A DNA stretch of 64,000 nucleotides. It comes from DASRWT01 sp963748485. Its GTDB lineage: Bacteria; Methylomirabilota; Methylomirabilia; Rokubacteriales; CSP1-6. The stretch covers positions 682,001-746,000 of the forward strand of contig CAVVJF010000019.1 of assembly GCA_963748485.1 (NCBI GenBank), read 5' to 3'. The position numbers were made by a program, and so were the translations under genes. Under the pieces are notes generated by a model. It was not told the origin of the DNA. It saw only the letters and a list, made by a program, of their open reading frames with translations, and did no database searches. Each line of letters opens with the position of its first letter. Position 1 is the stretch's first letter. Shown here piece by piece: positions 8,716 through 16,862 of the stretch.

Positions 8716-9810
8716 CTACGCGATCCGGTAGCGCGCGATCACCGCGGGGTCGGGATCGACGCCGAGGCCGGCTCCTTGCGGCACGGCGAGCATGCCGTTC
8801 TTTGCGTTGGTGGCCCCGCCGAAGAGATCGGGCTCGAGCGTGGCGTAGATGCGCTCGACCAACGGCTCGCGCGGCTGCGCGGCCAGGAAGTGGAGCGTGG
8901 CGAGGAGGCCGGGGCCGAAGTAGGGCGAGTGCGGCACCAGCGTGACGCCCGCGGCCTCGGCCAGCGCCGCGACTTCGCGGAGGGCGGACACCCCGCCGAT
9001 CTTGGTGACGCTCGGCTGGGCGTAGGTGACGGCGCCCACGTCGAACATGTGCTTGAAGTCGATGGGGTTGCTCGTGTTTTCACCGGCGGCGAGTGCAATG
9101 CCGCCCTCCTGCCGCACGCGCGCGAGCCCGGCCCAGTCCTCCGGCGGCCACACCGGCTCCTCCAGCCAGAGGAGATCGTGGGGGCGGAAGCGCCGCGCCA
9201 TCTCCAGCGCCTCGACCGGCGTCCACGGGCAGTTGGTGTCCACCGTCAGCTTCATGTCGGGCCCGCCGCCCTGGCGCGCCGCGCGCACCGCGGGCTCGGT
9301 GATCTCGTGGAGCTTGAGATAGCGGTACCCTTCCTTCACCGCGCCCTCGGCGATGCGGGCTACCACGGCGGCGTCGCCGTAGCGGAAGAAGCTCGCGTAG
9401 GCGGCGATCTCCGTCCGCGCGCCGCCGCCCAGCAGGCGGTGCAGCGGCAGCCCCGCAGCCTTGCCGGCGAGATCCCAGAGGGCGATGTCGATCCCGGAGA
9501 GGCCGAAGATCGTCGGGCCGCCGCGCCCGAGATTGTGGAAGCGCTTCTGGAGATCGGCGCGAAGCGCGCTGATCTGCGTAGCGTCGCGGCCCACGCAGGC
9601 GGGCCCGATGAAGGTGTCCAGCGCCGCCTTGGTGGATTCGTTCACCGCGTAGCCGAAGGCCTCGCCCCAGCCGGTGAGGCCGGCATCGGTGTCCACGCGG
9701 ACCAGCAGGATGTCCACGGTGTTGAATACGCGGCCGAAGAAGCCCGTGGGCGGGCCGGGCTGAGTGAAGGGCAGCTTCACGATGGTGGACTCGACGCGGG
9801 TGATCTTCAC
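8716..9810 (-). CDS. Mandelate racemase/enolase-superfamily sugar-acid dehydratase (KxH subtype)
   Basis: About 364 residues, with an N-terminal capping domain and a modified TIM barrel. Catalytic features can be followed: YRYLKLHE gives Lys-x-His on strand 2, TVDTNCPW the first metal Asp, LLWLEEPVWP the second ligand Glu, LAAGENTS the third Glu, and LVPHSPYFGPG the barrel His. A Lys-x-His pair in place of Lys-x-Lys marks acid-sugar dehydratase subgroups rather than racemases. GTG at 9810 is chosen because GGAGG sits 8 nt upstream; a GTG at 9819 would swallow that site. The divergent neighbour is a second enolase-superfamily enzyme. Confidence 0.87.
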   Translation of the reverse strand: MKITRVESTIVKLPFTQPGPPTGFFGRVFNTVDILLVRVDTDAGLTGWGEAFGYAVNESTKAALDTFIGPACVGRDATQISALRADLQKRFHNLGRGGPTIFGLSGIDIALWDLAGKAAGLPLHRLLGGGARTEIAAYASFFRYGDAAVVARIAEGAVKEGYRYLKLHEITEPAVRAARQGGGPDMKLTVDTNCPWTPVEALEMARRFRPHDLLWLEEPVWPPEDWAGLARVRQEGGIALAAGENTSNPIDFKHMFDVGAVTYAQPSVTKIGGVSALREVAALAEAAGVTLVPHSPYFGPGLLATLHFLAAQPREPLVERIYATLEPDLFGGATNAKNGMLAVPQGAGLGVDPDPAVIARYRIA

Positions 9811-9830
9811 GGGGCGCACCTCCGGCGCGC

Positions 9831-9836
9831 ATTATC
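9831..9836 (-). promoter_or_regulatory. Candidate -10 box (GATAAT) for the minus-strand enolase-family gene
   Basis: On the minus strand GATAAT occupies 9836-9831, about 20 nt before the chosen GTG and just ahead of its GGAGG ribosome site. It is one of very few AT-rich hexamers in the 105-bp divergent gap. No convincing -35 is visible. Confidence 0.35.
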
Positions 9837-9915
9837 GTCGGGCGCGCGGGCCGGGGCAACCCGCGGGCACCGCGCCGCCCTTGTCCGCCTGCGTGCCCTG
9901 TGGCATCGTCCCGCC

Positions 9916-11001
9916 ATGAAGATCAGTGCCGTTGTCGTGCATCGCCTCTCCGTGCCGCTGCCGCGCCCCGTGCGCACCGCCATCCACAACCACGCGCACG
10001 CCGACACCGTGGTCGTCGAGCTGCGGAGCGATGCCGGCGCCGTCGGCGCGGGCTACTGCTTCGCCTTCGGCGCCAAGCGCGCCGCCGCGCTCGCCGCGCT
10101 GGTCGAGGACCTCGCGCCGTTCTACGAGGGCAAGGACCCGGCGGCGGTGGTGGCGCACTTCGAGGCGGCGTGGCGCTCGATCAACTTCATCGGCCACTCC
10201 GGGCTCGCCATGCTCGCGCTCTCCGCGCTCGACACCGCGTGCTGGGATCTGGCCGCGCGCGCGGCGAACCTACCGCTCTTCCGTTATCTCGGCGGCGAGC
10301 GGACGCGCGTGCCCACCTACGCCTCGTCCGGCCTCTGGATCGACTACTCCGTCGGGCAGCTTCTCGCCGAGTCGGAGAAGTTTCAGGCCCAGGGCCACCG
10401 CGCCATGAAGATGCGCGTGGGAGGCCCCGATCCCCGCGTGGACGTGGAGCGCGCGCGGCTCCTGCGCGAGGCCATCGGTCCCGACGTGAAGCTCCTCGCC
10501 GACGTGAACCAGGGCTGGGACGAGCCCACGGCCATCCGCTGGGGCCGCGAGCTCGAGGCCGCCGCCGATCTCTACTGGCTGGAGGAGCCACTGCCCTATG
10601 AGGATCTCGAGGGCTGCGCGCGCATCGCCGCCGCGCTCACCATGCGCATCGCCACCGGCGAGTCCGACTACGGGAGCCTCGGCATGAAGCGGCATCTCGA
10701 CGCGCGCGCCGCCGATGTCCTCATGCCCGATCTCCAGCGCATGGGCGGGATCACGGAGTACCGGCGCGCCGGCGAGCTCTGCCGCGCCTACGGCCAGCCC
10801 GTGTCGTCTCACCTCTTCATGGAGGCCTCCTGCCACGTGCTGGCGGCTGCGCCCAACGCGCTCATCCTCGAGCACATGGACTGGTGGCAGGCGCTCTTCA
10901 CCGAGCCGCTGCGCGTGGTGAACGGCGAGGTGCTCGTGCCCGAGCGCCCCGGCATCGGCGTCGAGCTGGACCCGAAGGCGCTCGCGCGTTTTCGCGCCTG
11001 A
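9916..11001 (+). CDS. Mandelate racemase/muconate lactonizing enzyme-like enolase-superfamily protein (KxR subtype)
   Basis: 361 residues. Barrel landmarks are RAMKMRVGGPD (Lys-x-Arg on strand 2), LLADVNQGWDEP (metal Asp), LYWLEEPLPYED (metal Glu), IATGESDYG (metal Glu) and SSHLFMEAS (C-terminal His, expected general acid/base). The first domain starts KISAVVVHRLSVPLPRP as in many mandelate-racemase relatives. It differs from the neighbouring KxH enzyme, so the two probably act on different or opposite-stereochemistry sugar acids. It is transcribed away from the catabolic operon but shares its regulatory gap. Confidence 0.87.
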   Translation: MKISAVVVHRLSVPLPRPVRTAIHNHAHADTVVVELRSDAGAVGAGYCFAFGAKRAAALAALVEDLAPFYEGKDPAAVVAHFEAAWRSINFIGHSGLAMLALSALDTACWDLAARAANLPLFRYLGGERTRVPTYASSGLWIDYSVGQLLAESEKFQAQGHRAMKMRVGGPDPRVDVERARLLREAIGPDVKLLADVNQGWDEPTAIRWGRELEAAADLYWLEEPLPYEDLEGCARIAAALTMRIATGESDYGSLGMKRHLDARAADVLMPDLQRMGGITEYRRAGELCRAYGQPVSSHLFMEASCHVLAAAPNALILEHMDWWQALFTEPLRVVNGEVLVPERPGIGVELDPKALARFRA

Positions 11002-11023
11002 GCGCCCGTCCGCTCCCGGCCCA

Positions 11024-11052
11024 TTGCGGGCCAACCGGCGGGGGCATAGACT
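11024..11052 (+). promoter_or_regulatory. Candidate sigma-70-type promoter, TTGCGG-N17-TAGACT
   Basis: TTGCGG at 11024-11029 and TAGACT at 11047-11052 are separated by 17 nt. A leader of about 45 nt follows, with an AGGAGG ribosome site just before the ATG at 11103. A small hairpin (GGCCC / GGGCC, 11018-11032) overlaps the -35. Confidence 0.4.
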
Positions 11053-11102
11053 CCCCCTACCGTCCCCGATCGTGGCCTCTTGCTCTTTCCAGGAGGTGCG
11101 CC

Positions 11103-11981
11103 ATGAGTATCGTCGCCGTTTCCGAAAGCCTGGGTAGTCTGGGGATCGAGATCGGGCGCATGGTGGCGGCACGGCTCGGCTACGAGTTCGCCGAGCGTGA
11201 CATCATCAGCAAGGCGGCCGATCGCTACGGCGCGGACGTGTCGCGCCTGAGCCATGCCGCCGAGGAGCGCCCGACGCTGCTCGAGCGCTTCAACGCGGAG
11301 CAGCAACGATTCGCGCAGTACGTGGAAGCCACCGTCCACGAGATGGCCGCCCGCGACAACTTCGTGCTGGTCGGCCTGGCCTCCACGCTCATCCTCGCGG
11401 GCGCGCCCCATACCCTCCGCGTCCGCGTGACCGCCGGAGAAGCGACGCGGACGGATCGGATCGCCCGCCAGCACGGGATCACCCGCGCCGCCGCGCTCGG
11501 CCGCGTCCGCGATTCGGACCGCGAGCGGTCCGGTCGCGTCCGCTTCCTCTACCACGTCGATTGGGACGACCCGATCCTCTACGATCTGACGCTCAGCACG
11601 GAGCGTGGGGAGGCGGAGGACAGCGCCGGCCTCATCCAGCGAGCGCTGGAGCAGGAGCGTTTTCGCTCGACCGACGCTTCGCGGCAGGCGATGACGGACC
11701 GGAGCCTGATGTCGCAGGCGCGCGCGCTGCTGATGGCCGATCCCGTCACGCGAGAGCGGAGGATCACGGTCGAGTGCGCCGACGGCGTGCTCGCCGTGGG
11801 CGGACGGGTGGAGGAGTGGTCGGTGCGTCGCGCCGTGGAGCAGGATCTTGGGGGACTGCGCGGCCTCCGCGAGATCCGCTTCCTCGCGCTCGCCGCCATC
11901 GACGGCGAGGGCGGCGAGGGGCAGGGGCCGGATCTTTACGGCGACTCGCGGCGCTGGGGCGGGTTCGGGCGGCAGCCGTAG
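11103..11981 (+). CDS. Cytidylate-kinase-like protein with C-terminal BON domain
   Basis: 292 residues in two parts. Residues 1 to about 190 follow the cytidylate-kinase-like family (SLGIEIGRMVAARLGYEFAERDII, then RFRVRVTAGEATR-like and the GRVRDSDRERSGRVRFLY segment); the nucleotide loop is degenerate compared with true Cmk, so nucleotide kinase activity is uncertain. Residues about 210-270 (DRSLMSQARALLMADPVTR, then ITVECADGVLAVGGRVEEW) form a BON domain, usually found in periplasmic or membrane-associated proteins. A strong AGGAGG site supports the ATG at 11103. The 3' end overlaps the convergent DMT gene by 46 nt. The kinase-like/BON pairing is unusual. Confidence 0.8.
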   Translation: MSIVAVSESLGSLGIEIGRMVAARLGYEFAERDIISKAADRYGADVSRLSHAAEERPTLLERFNAEQQRFAQYVEATVHEMAARDNFVLVGLASTLILAGAPHTLRVRVTAGEATRTDRIARQHGITRAAALGRVRDSDRERSGRVRFLYHVDWDDPILYDLTLSTERGEAEDSAGLIQRALEQERFRSTDASRQAMTDRSLMSQARALLMADPVTRERRITVECADGVLAVGGRVEEWSVRRAVEQDLGGLRGLREIRFLALAAIDGEGGEGQGPDLYGDSRRWGGFGRQP

Positions 11982-12864
11982 GCGATTGCCGCGAGCACGC
12001 GGCCGTCGATGATCGCCAGACCCGCTGCGATCAGCGCCATGCCACCGAAGTGTCGTGGCGCCAGGCGCTCGCCCAGCGCGTAGGTGCCCAGTACCAGCGC
12101 GATCACCGGCATCAGCAGCGTGACCAGGAGAAGGTTGGTCGCGCCCGCGGTGGCGAGGATGCGGAAGTAGACGACGTAGCCCAGCGCGGTGCTGATGATC
12201 GCGAGCGCGAGCAGCGCGAGCCACACGCGCGCGCCCGGCGCGGCGAGAGTCCAGGGCCGATCCACGGCGAGCGCCACCGGCAAGATGAGGAGGGTGGACG
12301 CGGTCACTTGACCGGTGGCCGTCACCAGCGGCGGCGTGCCCGCGAAGCGCCGCCCGAAGATGCCTGCGCAAGCGTAGGACACGCCGGCGGCGAGGACCGC
12401 GAGCTGGGCGAGCACGTCGCCCCCGAGTCCGCCCAGCGAGTCGGGGCCGATCATCAGCACCACGCCGCCCAGCCCGAGCAGCACGCCGGCGATGCGCCGC
12501 GGCGTCAAGCGCTCGTGAGGAAGTGCGCCAGCACCGCGGTGAAGAGCGGCGCGCAGGCGTTCAGGATGGCGGCGAGCCCGCTGGCGATGCGCGTCTGGCC
12601 GTAAAGGATCAGGCTGAAGGGAATGACGTTGTTGAGCGTGGCCATGACCGTGAAGGCCAGCCACGCCCGGCCGGGCGCCGGTAGACGGTGGCCGGCGACG
12701 CCCAGCGTCACACCGAGCGCCGCGGCGGCCAGCGCCACCCGCACCAGGAGGATGGTGAACGGCGGCAGATCAGCCAGCGCCACCTTCTGGAAGAGGAAGG
12801 TCCCGCCCCAGAGAACGGCCAGGGTGAGCAGGAGCCCCCACTCCGTCGCGCTCATGCGCTTCAT
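11936..12864 (-). pseudogene. EamA/DMT-family transporter, single-base frameshift
   Basis: A ten-helix drug/metabolite transporter split across two frames. The N-terminal EamA repeat (WGLLLTLAVLWGGTFLFQKVAL ... LYGQTRIASGLAAILNACAP) runs in one frame until AHFLTSA and a stop; the second repeat (RLTPRRIAGVLLGLGGVVL ... ALGTYALGERL) continues in another. One additional G/C near 12514 would give AHFLTERLTPRRIAG, the usual DMT junction. Homologues export amino acids, sugars or drugs across the inner membrane, and this one has no specific clue. The break may be a sequence error, because all other residues are well conserved. Confidence 0.78.
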
Positions 12865-12990
12865 GCGAGGGGTATACGCGCGAGGGGGCCGAGGCGGGTG
12901 GAACGTAGGTTCCGGGTCACGGCCAGCTTACTATCGATCCACACAGCTAACCGGATGTCTGGCCCGTTCAGGGGCAAAGGAGAATATCAG

Positions 12991-13404
12991 GTGCGTAAAT
13001 CGCTGAGCATGGCTGTCGCGCTCGTGACCTTGGTCGTTGGCTTGCCGTCGATCGCGCAAGAGCAGAGGCCGCTGGCGCCTCCCCCGCCCCTCCTGAGAGA
13101 GATCGTCCAAGGTATGCCCAAGGGCGAGCGCCAGGAAGTGCGTGTGTTCGTGGCAACCGTCAAGCCCGGCGACAAGACCCCGTTCCATTCACACCGGTTC
13201 CCCGTGACGTTCTACGTCTTGGAGGGCGCGTTCACGTTGGAGATGGAGGGGCACCCGCCTCACGTGGTAAAGGCAGGTCAAGCGATGGTGGAGCCCCCCA
13301 ACGTGAAGATGACGGGCTACAACCGTAGCAGCACCGAGCCCGTGCGGGTCGTGCTCTTCTACGTGAGCGATCCGGACACGCCGTTCCTTGATGTCGCACG
13401 CTGA
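12991..13404 (+). CDS. Secreted cupin-domain protein
   Basis: 137 residues starting at GTG 12991, chosen because AAGGAGA lies at the right distance and the resulting N-terminus, VRKSLSMAVALVTLVVG, is a clean signal peptide with cleavage expected near IAQEQ. The rest is a single cupin barrel: PGDKTPFHSHRFPVTFYVLEG (metal His-x-His and Glu) and GQAMVEPPNVKMTGYN (second motif). Small periplasmic cupins of this kind are usually of unknown substrate. The next gene starts 4-16 nt downstream, so the two may be co-transcribed. Confidence 0.8.
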   Translation: MRKSLSMAVALVTLVVGLPSIAQEQRPLAPPPPLLREIVQGMPKGERQEVRVFVATVKPGDKTPFHSHRFPVTFYVLEGAFTLEMEGHPPHVVKAGQAMVEPPNVKMTGYNRSSTEPVRVVLFYVSDPDTPFLDVAR

Positions 13405-13419
13405 CCTTTGACGCCCCTC

Positions 13420-13935
13420 GTGAAGGTCGGCGTCGTCGCGGCCGGCTACGTGGCCGCGTTTCTCCTCGCGTCCACCGTAGTCGCCATCCGCGTGGCGAAC
13501 ACGAGCGGCCCCGGCGCGCAGGCCGAGAGCGGCATGTACGCGGCGGGTGACGCGATACTGTTCGTCGCCGTGTTCGGGGTCGCGGCGCTCGTGCCTACCG
13601 GCGCGGCCCTGTTCTTCCTCAGATCCTACCGTCGCTTCTGGACGGTGCTCTCGGCCGTCGGCCTCGGCATCGGGATCACGGGGCTGGCCGCCGTGGTCCT
13701 CTTCGCCATCGGCCGGCATGCGCCGCCGCCTTCGCCTCTCGCGACGTGGGCCGGGCTCTCCGTGCTCAGGATCCTGGTCGCGCCCCTGCTCGCGCTCACG
13801 TGCCTCGTGTGCACCGTGTTCGCCCCGTACCGCCTTCCGCGCCTGGCGCTTCTCGCGGCCGCCACGATGGAGGTGGCGGTCAGCGCGTATGGCGGGTTCA
13901 CCTGGTTTGCCCCGCTCCTCTTTCCCCGGGCATAG
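13420..13935 (+). CDS. Small membrane protein of unknown function
   Basis: About 171 residues with five probable membrane segments (VAAGYVAAFLLASTVVAI, ILFVAVFGVAALVPTGAALFF, a GLGIGITGLAAVVLFAIG stretch, ILVAPLLALTCLVCTVF and a C-terminal LLAAATMEVAVSAYGGFTW). No catalytic motif is recognised. GTG at 13420 is preferred over TTG at 13408, although neither has a strong ribosome site. It follows the secreted cupin gene closely and ends inside the convergent EamA gene (38-nt overlap). Confidence 0.6.
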   Translation: MKVGVVAAGYVAAFLLASTVVAIRVANTSGPGAQAESGMYAAGDAILFVAVFGVAALVPTGAALFFLRSYRRFWTVLSAVGLGIGITGLAAVVLFAIGRHAPPPSPLATWAGLSVLRILVAPLLALTCLVCTVFAPYRLPRLALLAAATMEVAVSAYGGFTWFAPLLFPRA

Positions 13936-14815
13936 TCGCCCCCAGCAGCCCCGCCCGGCTCGCCGTCACGATGAGCACGCCGGCGAGCGTGGCCACCCCG
14001 CCCGTCATCTCCTGTAGCGTCGGGCGTCCCCCGAAGAGCGCGATCGACCAGAGCCACGTGACCACCGGCGTGAGCGTGAGGATGATCGTGAGCACGCTCA
14101 TGTCCATGCGCCGCAGCACGCGGTAGTAGAGCCCGCGGCTGATCACCACGTTGACCAGACCCGCGAGGAGAAGCCAGCCCCAGCCCACCGCCGACGGCCA
14201 GACCAGCGCGCCCTGGGCCACCGCGAGCACGAAGAGGACGGCGGCCACCGCGGCCACGCGGTAGAAGAGGAACTCGCCGAAGGGGATGTCGCCGCCGTAG
14301 CGCTTCACCACCGCGGAGTGGAGCGCGTAGAGCAGCGTGGACGCGATCACGATCAGCGCGCCCACGCGGAGATAGTCGCCGGGCTGAAAGCTGATCACCG
14401 CCACACCGATCAGCGCCACCACCGTGCCGGCCACCTCCACGCGCGTCAGGCGCTCGCGCAGCCACAGGATGCCCAGCGCCAGGCTGAACAGGATGGAGGT
14501 GCGCGACAGGAGCGACGCGGTGCCGGGGTCCACATAGCGCACGGCCACGAAGCCCATGTTGGTGTTGACGCCCACCAACAGGCCGATGGCGAGGAAGAAC
14601 CACGGATGGCGCTTGAGGGCGCTCAGGCTCACGCGCCCCCCGAGGAAGGCGAAGACCAGGACCGCGCCGGCCGCCATCATGTAGAAGGCGCCGGCGGCGG
14701 GCGGAAAGTGCGGCAGGAGCAGGCGCGCGAAGACGTAGTAGAGGCTGTCGGCGATCAGCAGCAGCGGGAGGGCGAAGCGCGTGACGGCGTCGGTGCCGTC
14801 GGAGCGGTCGGGCAC
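13898..14815 (-). CDS. EamA/DMT-family transporter
   Basis: 305 residues with ten hydrophobic segments in two EamA repeats. Typical features are VNTNMGFVAVRYVDPGTASLLSRTS in the first repeat and LEGLWLRERLTRVEVAG-like followed by RMDMSVLTIILTLTPVVTWLWSIALFG in the second. It is an inner-membrane exporter of unknown metabolite. GTG at 14815 is selected because it overlaps the upstream SCO1664-family stop as TAGTG, implying coupled translation. Longer readings upstream would run through the coding region of that gene. Overlaps the small membrane protein gene tail-to-tail. Confidence 0.82.
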   Translation of the reverse strand: MPDRSDGTDAVTRFALPLLLIADSLYYVFARLLLPHFPPAAGAFYMMAAGAVLVFAFLGGRVSLSALKRHPWFFLAIGLLVGVNTNMGFVAVRYVDPGTASLLSRTSILFSLALGILWLRERLTRVEVAGTVVALIGVAVISFQPGDYLRVGALIVIASTLLYALHSAVVKRYGGDIPFGEFLFYRVAAVAAVLFVLAVAQGALVWPSAVGWGWLLLAGLVNVVISRGLYYRVLRRMDMSVLTIILTLTPVVTWLWSIALFGGRPTLQEMTGGVATLAGVLIVTASRAGLLGATMPGERGAGQTR

Positions 14816-15519
14816 TAGACGAGCGGCCAGGGATAGCGCATGCCGGACGGATCGGTGGGGAATGCGGCGGCTTCCAGCAGCGCTTCCGCACGCGCCCGGA
14901 GGGCCATGCATTCCTTGGGGGCCACCAGCTCGGCGAGGGGCTCCGGCACGCCGCCGTCGAGGAGGCGCCGCAGGTCCGCGAGCAGCGGCGGCGGGATGGG
15001 CTCGCCCGCGAAGTCCCAGATCACGGTGCGGAGCTTGGGGTCCACGTGAAGCACCAGGCCGTTGTCGATGGCGAAGATGCGCCCCTCCGGCCCCAGCAGG
15101 CAGTGCCCGCTCTTCCGGTCGGCGTTGTTGGCGAGGAGGTCGAACAGGCAGATGCGGCGGAGCGTGTCGTGGTGCGTGGCGTCCTCGAGCAGACTGAAGT
15201 AGTGCTGCTCGAAGTCGGCGTGGATGAAGAGCTGCAGCGACCCTTCACCGTGCGGCCCCTCGCGCGGCACCGTCAGGGGCACCAGCCCCCAGCCGAGCGT
15301 CTCGGACAGGAGGTAGGCGGCCACCTCGCGCTTCCACAGCCCCGGCGCGAAGTCCCAGAGGCGGCGCTCCCCCTTGCGCGGCTTGTACACCGCCAGCGCG
15401 GTGGCGCCCTTCAGCGCGCACTCCACGAGCAGGGTGATGTTCGACGAGGCCGGCAGGCGCCCCTTGACCTCGATGTCGCCGCGGCTCAGGAGGTCGAGGG
15501 CCGTGGGCCCCTTGGGCAT
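14815..15519 (-). CDS. SCO1664 family protein (phosphatidylinositol 3/4-kinase-like fold)
   Basis: 234 residues. The N-terminal segment SRGDIEVKGRLPASSNITLLVE and the Lys-bearing AVYKPRKGERRLWDF are family landmarks; DLLANNADRKSGHCLLG and IFAIDNGLVLH supply the catalytic-loop N-A-D-R-K and the metal-binding D-N-G of a PI3/4-kinase-like active site. SCO1664 proteins occur mostly in Actinobacteria, where they sit with DUF3090 and an MSMEG_4193-type phosphomutase, the same order seen here. The biochemical role is not established. The gene ends in a TAGTG overlap with the EamA gene. Confidence 0.85.
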   Translation of the reverse strand: MPKGPTALDLLSRGDIEVKGRLPASSNITLLVECALKGATALAVYKPRKGERRLWDFAPGLWKREVAAYLLSETLGWGLVPLTVPREGPHGEGSLQLFIHADFEQHYFSLLEDATHHDTLRRICLFDLLANNADRKSGHCLLGPEGRIFAIDNGLVLHVDPKLRTVIWDFAGEPIPPPLLADLRRLLDGGVPEPLAELVAPKECMALRARAEALLEAAAFPTDPSGMRYPWPLV

Positions 15520-15539
15520 GTTGCGCGCGCGGCGAGGGC

Positions 15540-16130
15540 TCAGTGCCGGACGTGCCCGTTGGTGCCCGGGCAGGGATGACCGTCGGGATCGATGGGCAGG
15601 CCGCAGGTGCGGCAGATGGGCCGGCCCGACTGCATTAGCGCGCGCCCCCGCTCGACGAAGGCGGCGGCCTGCGGGCGCGTGAGGCGGAAGCGGGCCTTGG
15701 CGGTGTCGGGCGATTCCTCCGCCTCGGTCGGCGCCGTGCGCTCCGGCGCCTCCGCCTCCGCGCGCTCCTCGCCCTCGCCTTCTTCTTCCTCCTCGTCGTC
15801 CTCGTCCTCCGCTTCCTCCGTCAGCTCCTCGGCCACGATGAGGATGCGGTCGGCGGTCTCGTCGTAGGCGACGCCGAGCGAGCCCACCACCCAGGCTTCC
15901 GCGACGGGCTCGAGTAGCGCCATGTCCTGGGGCAGGGGACCCGGCGCGGGCAGGTCGGCGAGGAGCTTGGCGAGATACTCCGCTAGCGCGCCGATCTGCT
16001 CCTTCTCGAGCTTGAGGGTGACGACGCGGCCGCCCTCGCGCGCCTGCAGGTAGAAGACGCGGCGTCCCGGCGTGCCCACGGTGCCGGTGGTGAAGAAGTC
16101 GGGCGCCTCGAAGTCGTAGGAATCGGCCAT
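15540..16130 (-). CDS. DUF3090 family protein with acidic central insert
   Basis: 196 residues. The start ADSYDFEAPDFFTTGTVGTPGRRVFYLQA and the end with CRTCGLPIDPDGHPCPGTNGH (two Cys pairs, a probable zinc site) are diagnostic of DUF3090. Between them, about residues 110-150, lies an acidic low-complexity run of Glu and Asp that is much longer than the family needs. Its ATG at 16130 shares a base with the stop of the upstream histidine phosphatase gene. DUF3090, SCO1664 and this phosphatase form a conserved trio, so they probably work in one pathway; the reaction is unknown. Confidence 0.87.
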   Translation of the reverse strand: MADSYDFEAPDFFTTGTVGTPGRRVFYLQAREGGRVVTLKLEKEQIGALAEYLAKLLADLPAPGPLPQDMALLEPVAEAWVVGSLGVAYDETADRILIVAEELTEEAEDEDDEEEEEGEGEERAEAEAPERTAPTEAEESPDTAKARFRLTRPQAAAFVERGRALMQSGRPICRTCGLPIDPDGHPCPGTNGHVRH

Positions 16131-16738
16131 CAGCCCACGAGCCCCGCGAGATCGCCGCCGGTCGAGTTCACGGTGAGCACGGCCAGGCCGGTGCGGCCGT
16201 AGGCCACCGCGCTGATCGAGGCGGTGGCGATCATGATGCGCTGGAAAAGGTCCAGCGGCGTGCCGAGGGCGTGCGCCAGCGCGGTCTTGATGGGATCGGC
16301 GTGGGAGACGGCGACCACCGTCTCGCCCGGATGCCGGGCCACGAGGGCGGCGATGGTGCCCGTCATGCGTGTCTGGATCTCCACGAAGGACTCGCCGCCG
16401 GGAAAGCGGAACGCGCTCGGGTGGCGCTGCACCACCGTCCACTCCGGCGTCTTCGCGGCCTTGGTGATCTCCCAGCCCGTCCAGTCGCCGATATCGCACT
16501 CGAGCAGGCCGGCCTCGGTGCCAACGGCAAGGCCCCGCCGGGCCGCGATGATCTCGGCCGTCTCCCGCGCCCGCTCGAGGGGAGAGGTGTAGACGGCGGC
16601 CACCGCCTTGAGCGTGGCGATGCGCTCGGCGGTCGCGGCGGCTTCCTTCTTTCCGTCGTCCGAGAGGTGCAGGCCGGGCGCGCGGCCGGGCAGCACGGAG
16701 CCGGTTGTCGGCGTGCGTCCGTGCCGGACGAGCAGCAC
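16130..16738 (-). CDS. Histidine phosphatase superfamily protein (MSMEG_4193 phosphomutase-like)
   Basis: About 202 residues with the RHG phosphohistidine motif at the N-terminus (VLLVRHGRTPTTGSVLPGR), AVYTSPLERARETAE, ECDIGDWTG, and the second catalytic His in VVAVSHADPIKTALAHALG. Such enzymes transfer or remove phosphate through a phospho-His. The T-x-x-G-x-V-L-P-G-R-A-P-G-L-x-L segment is characteristic of the MSMEG_4193 group that accompanies DUF3090 and SCO1664 proteins. The start is uncertain: GTG at 16738 is the closest start codon and lacks a ribosome site, and an in-frame extension upstream has no family similarity. Confidence 0.82.
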   Translation of the reverse strand: MLLVRHGRTPTTGSVLPGRAPGLHLSDDGKKEAAATAERIATLKAVAAVYTSPLERARETAEIIAARRGLAVGTEAGLLECDIGDWTGWEITKAAKTPEWTVVQRHPSAFRFPGGESFVEIQTRMTGTIAALVARHPGETVVAVSHADPIKTALAHALGTPLDLFQRIMIATASISAVAYGRTGLAVLTVNSTGGDLAGLVG

Positions 16739-16862
16739 GCGCGTGACGATGGGCGGGCGGCGCTTTCGAATGATGGCCGTGGTCTCCGAGGCGGCGGTCA
16801 GCGGGCTCCGCCGAACGTGAGCGTGATGGTAGACCGCGCGCCGGTGGCGCGCAAGCGGCAGG

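Noticed and set aside
11018..11056. Hairpins GGCCC/GGGCC and GGGG/CCCC downstream of the enolase-family gene as a terminator
   Set aside because: There is no following T-run and the stems are only 4-5 bp, so they are common by chance at this GC content.
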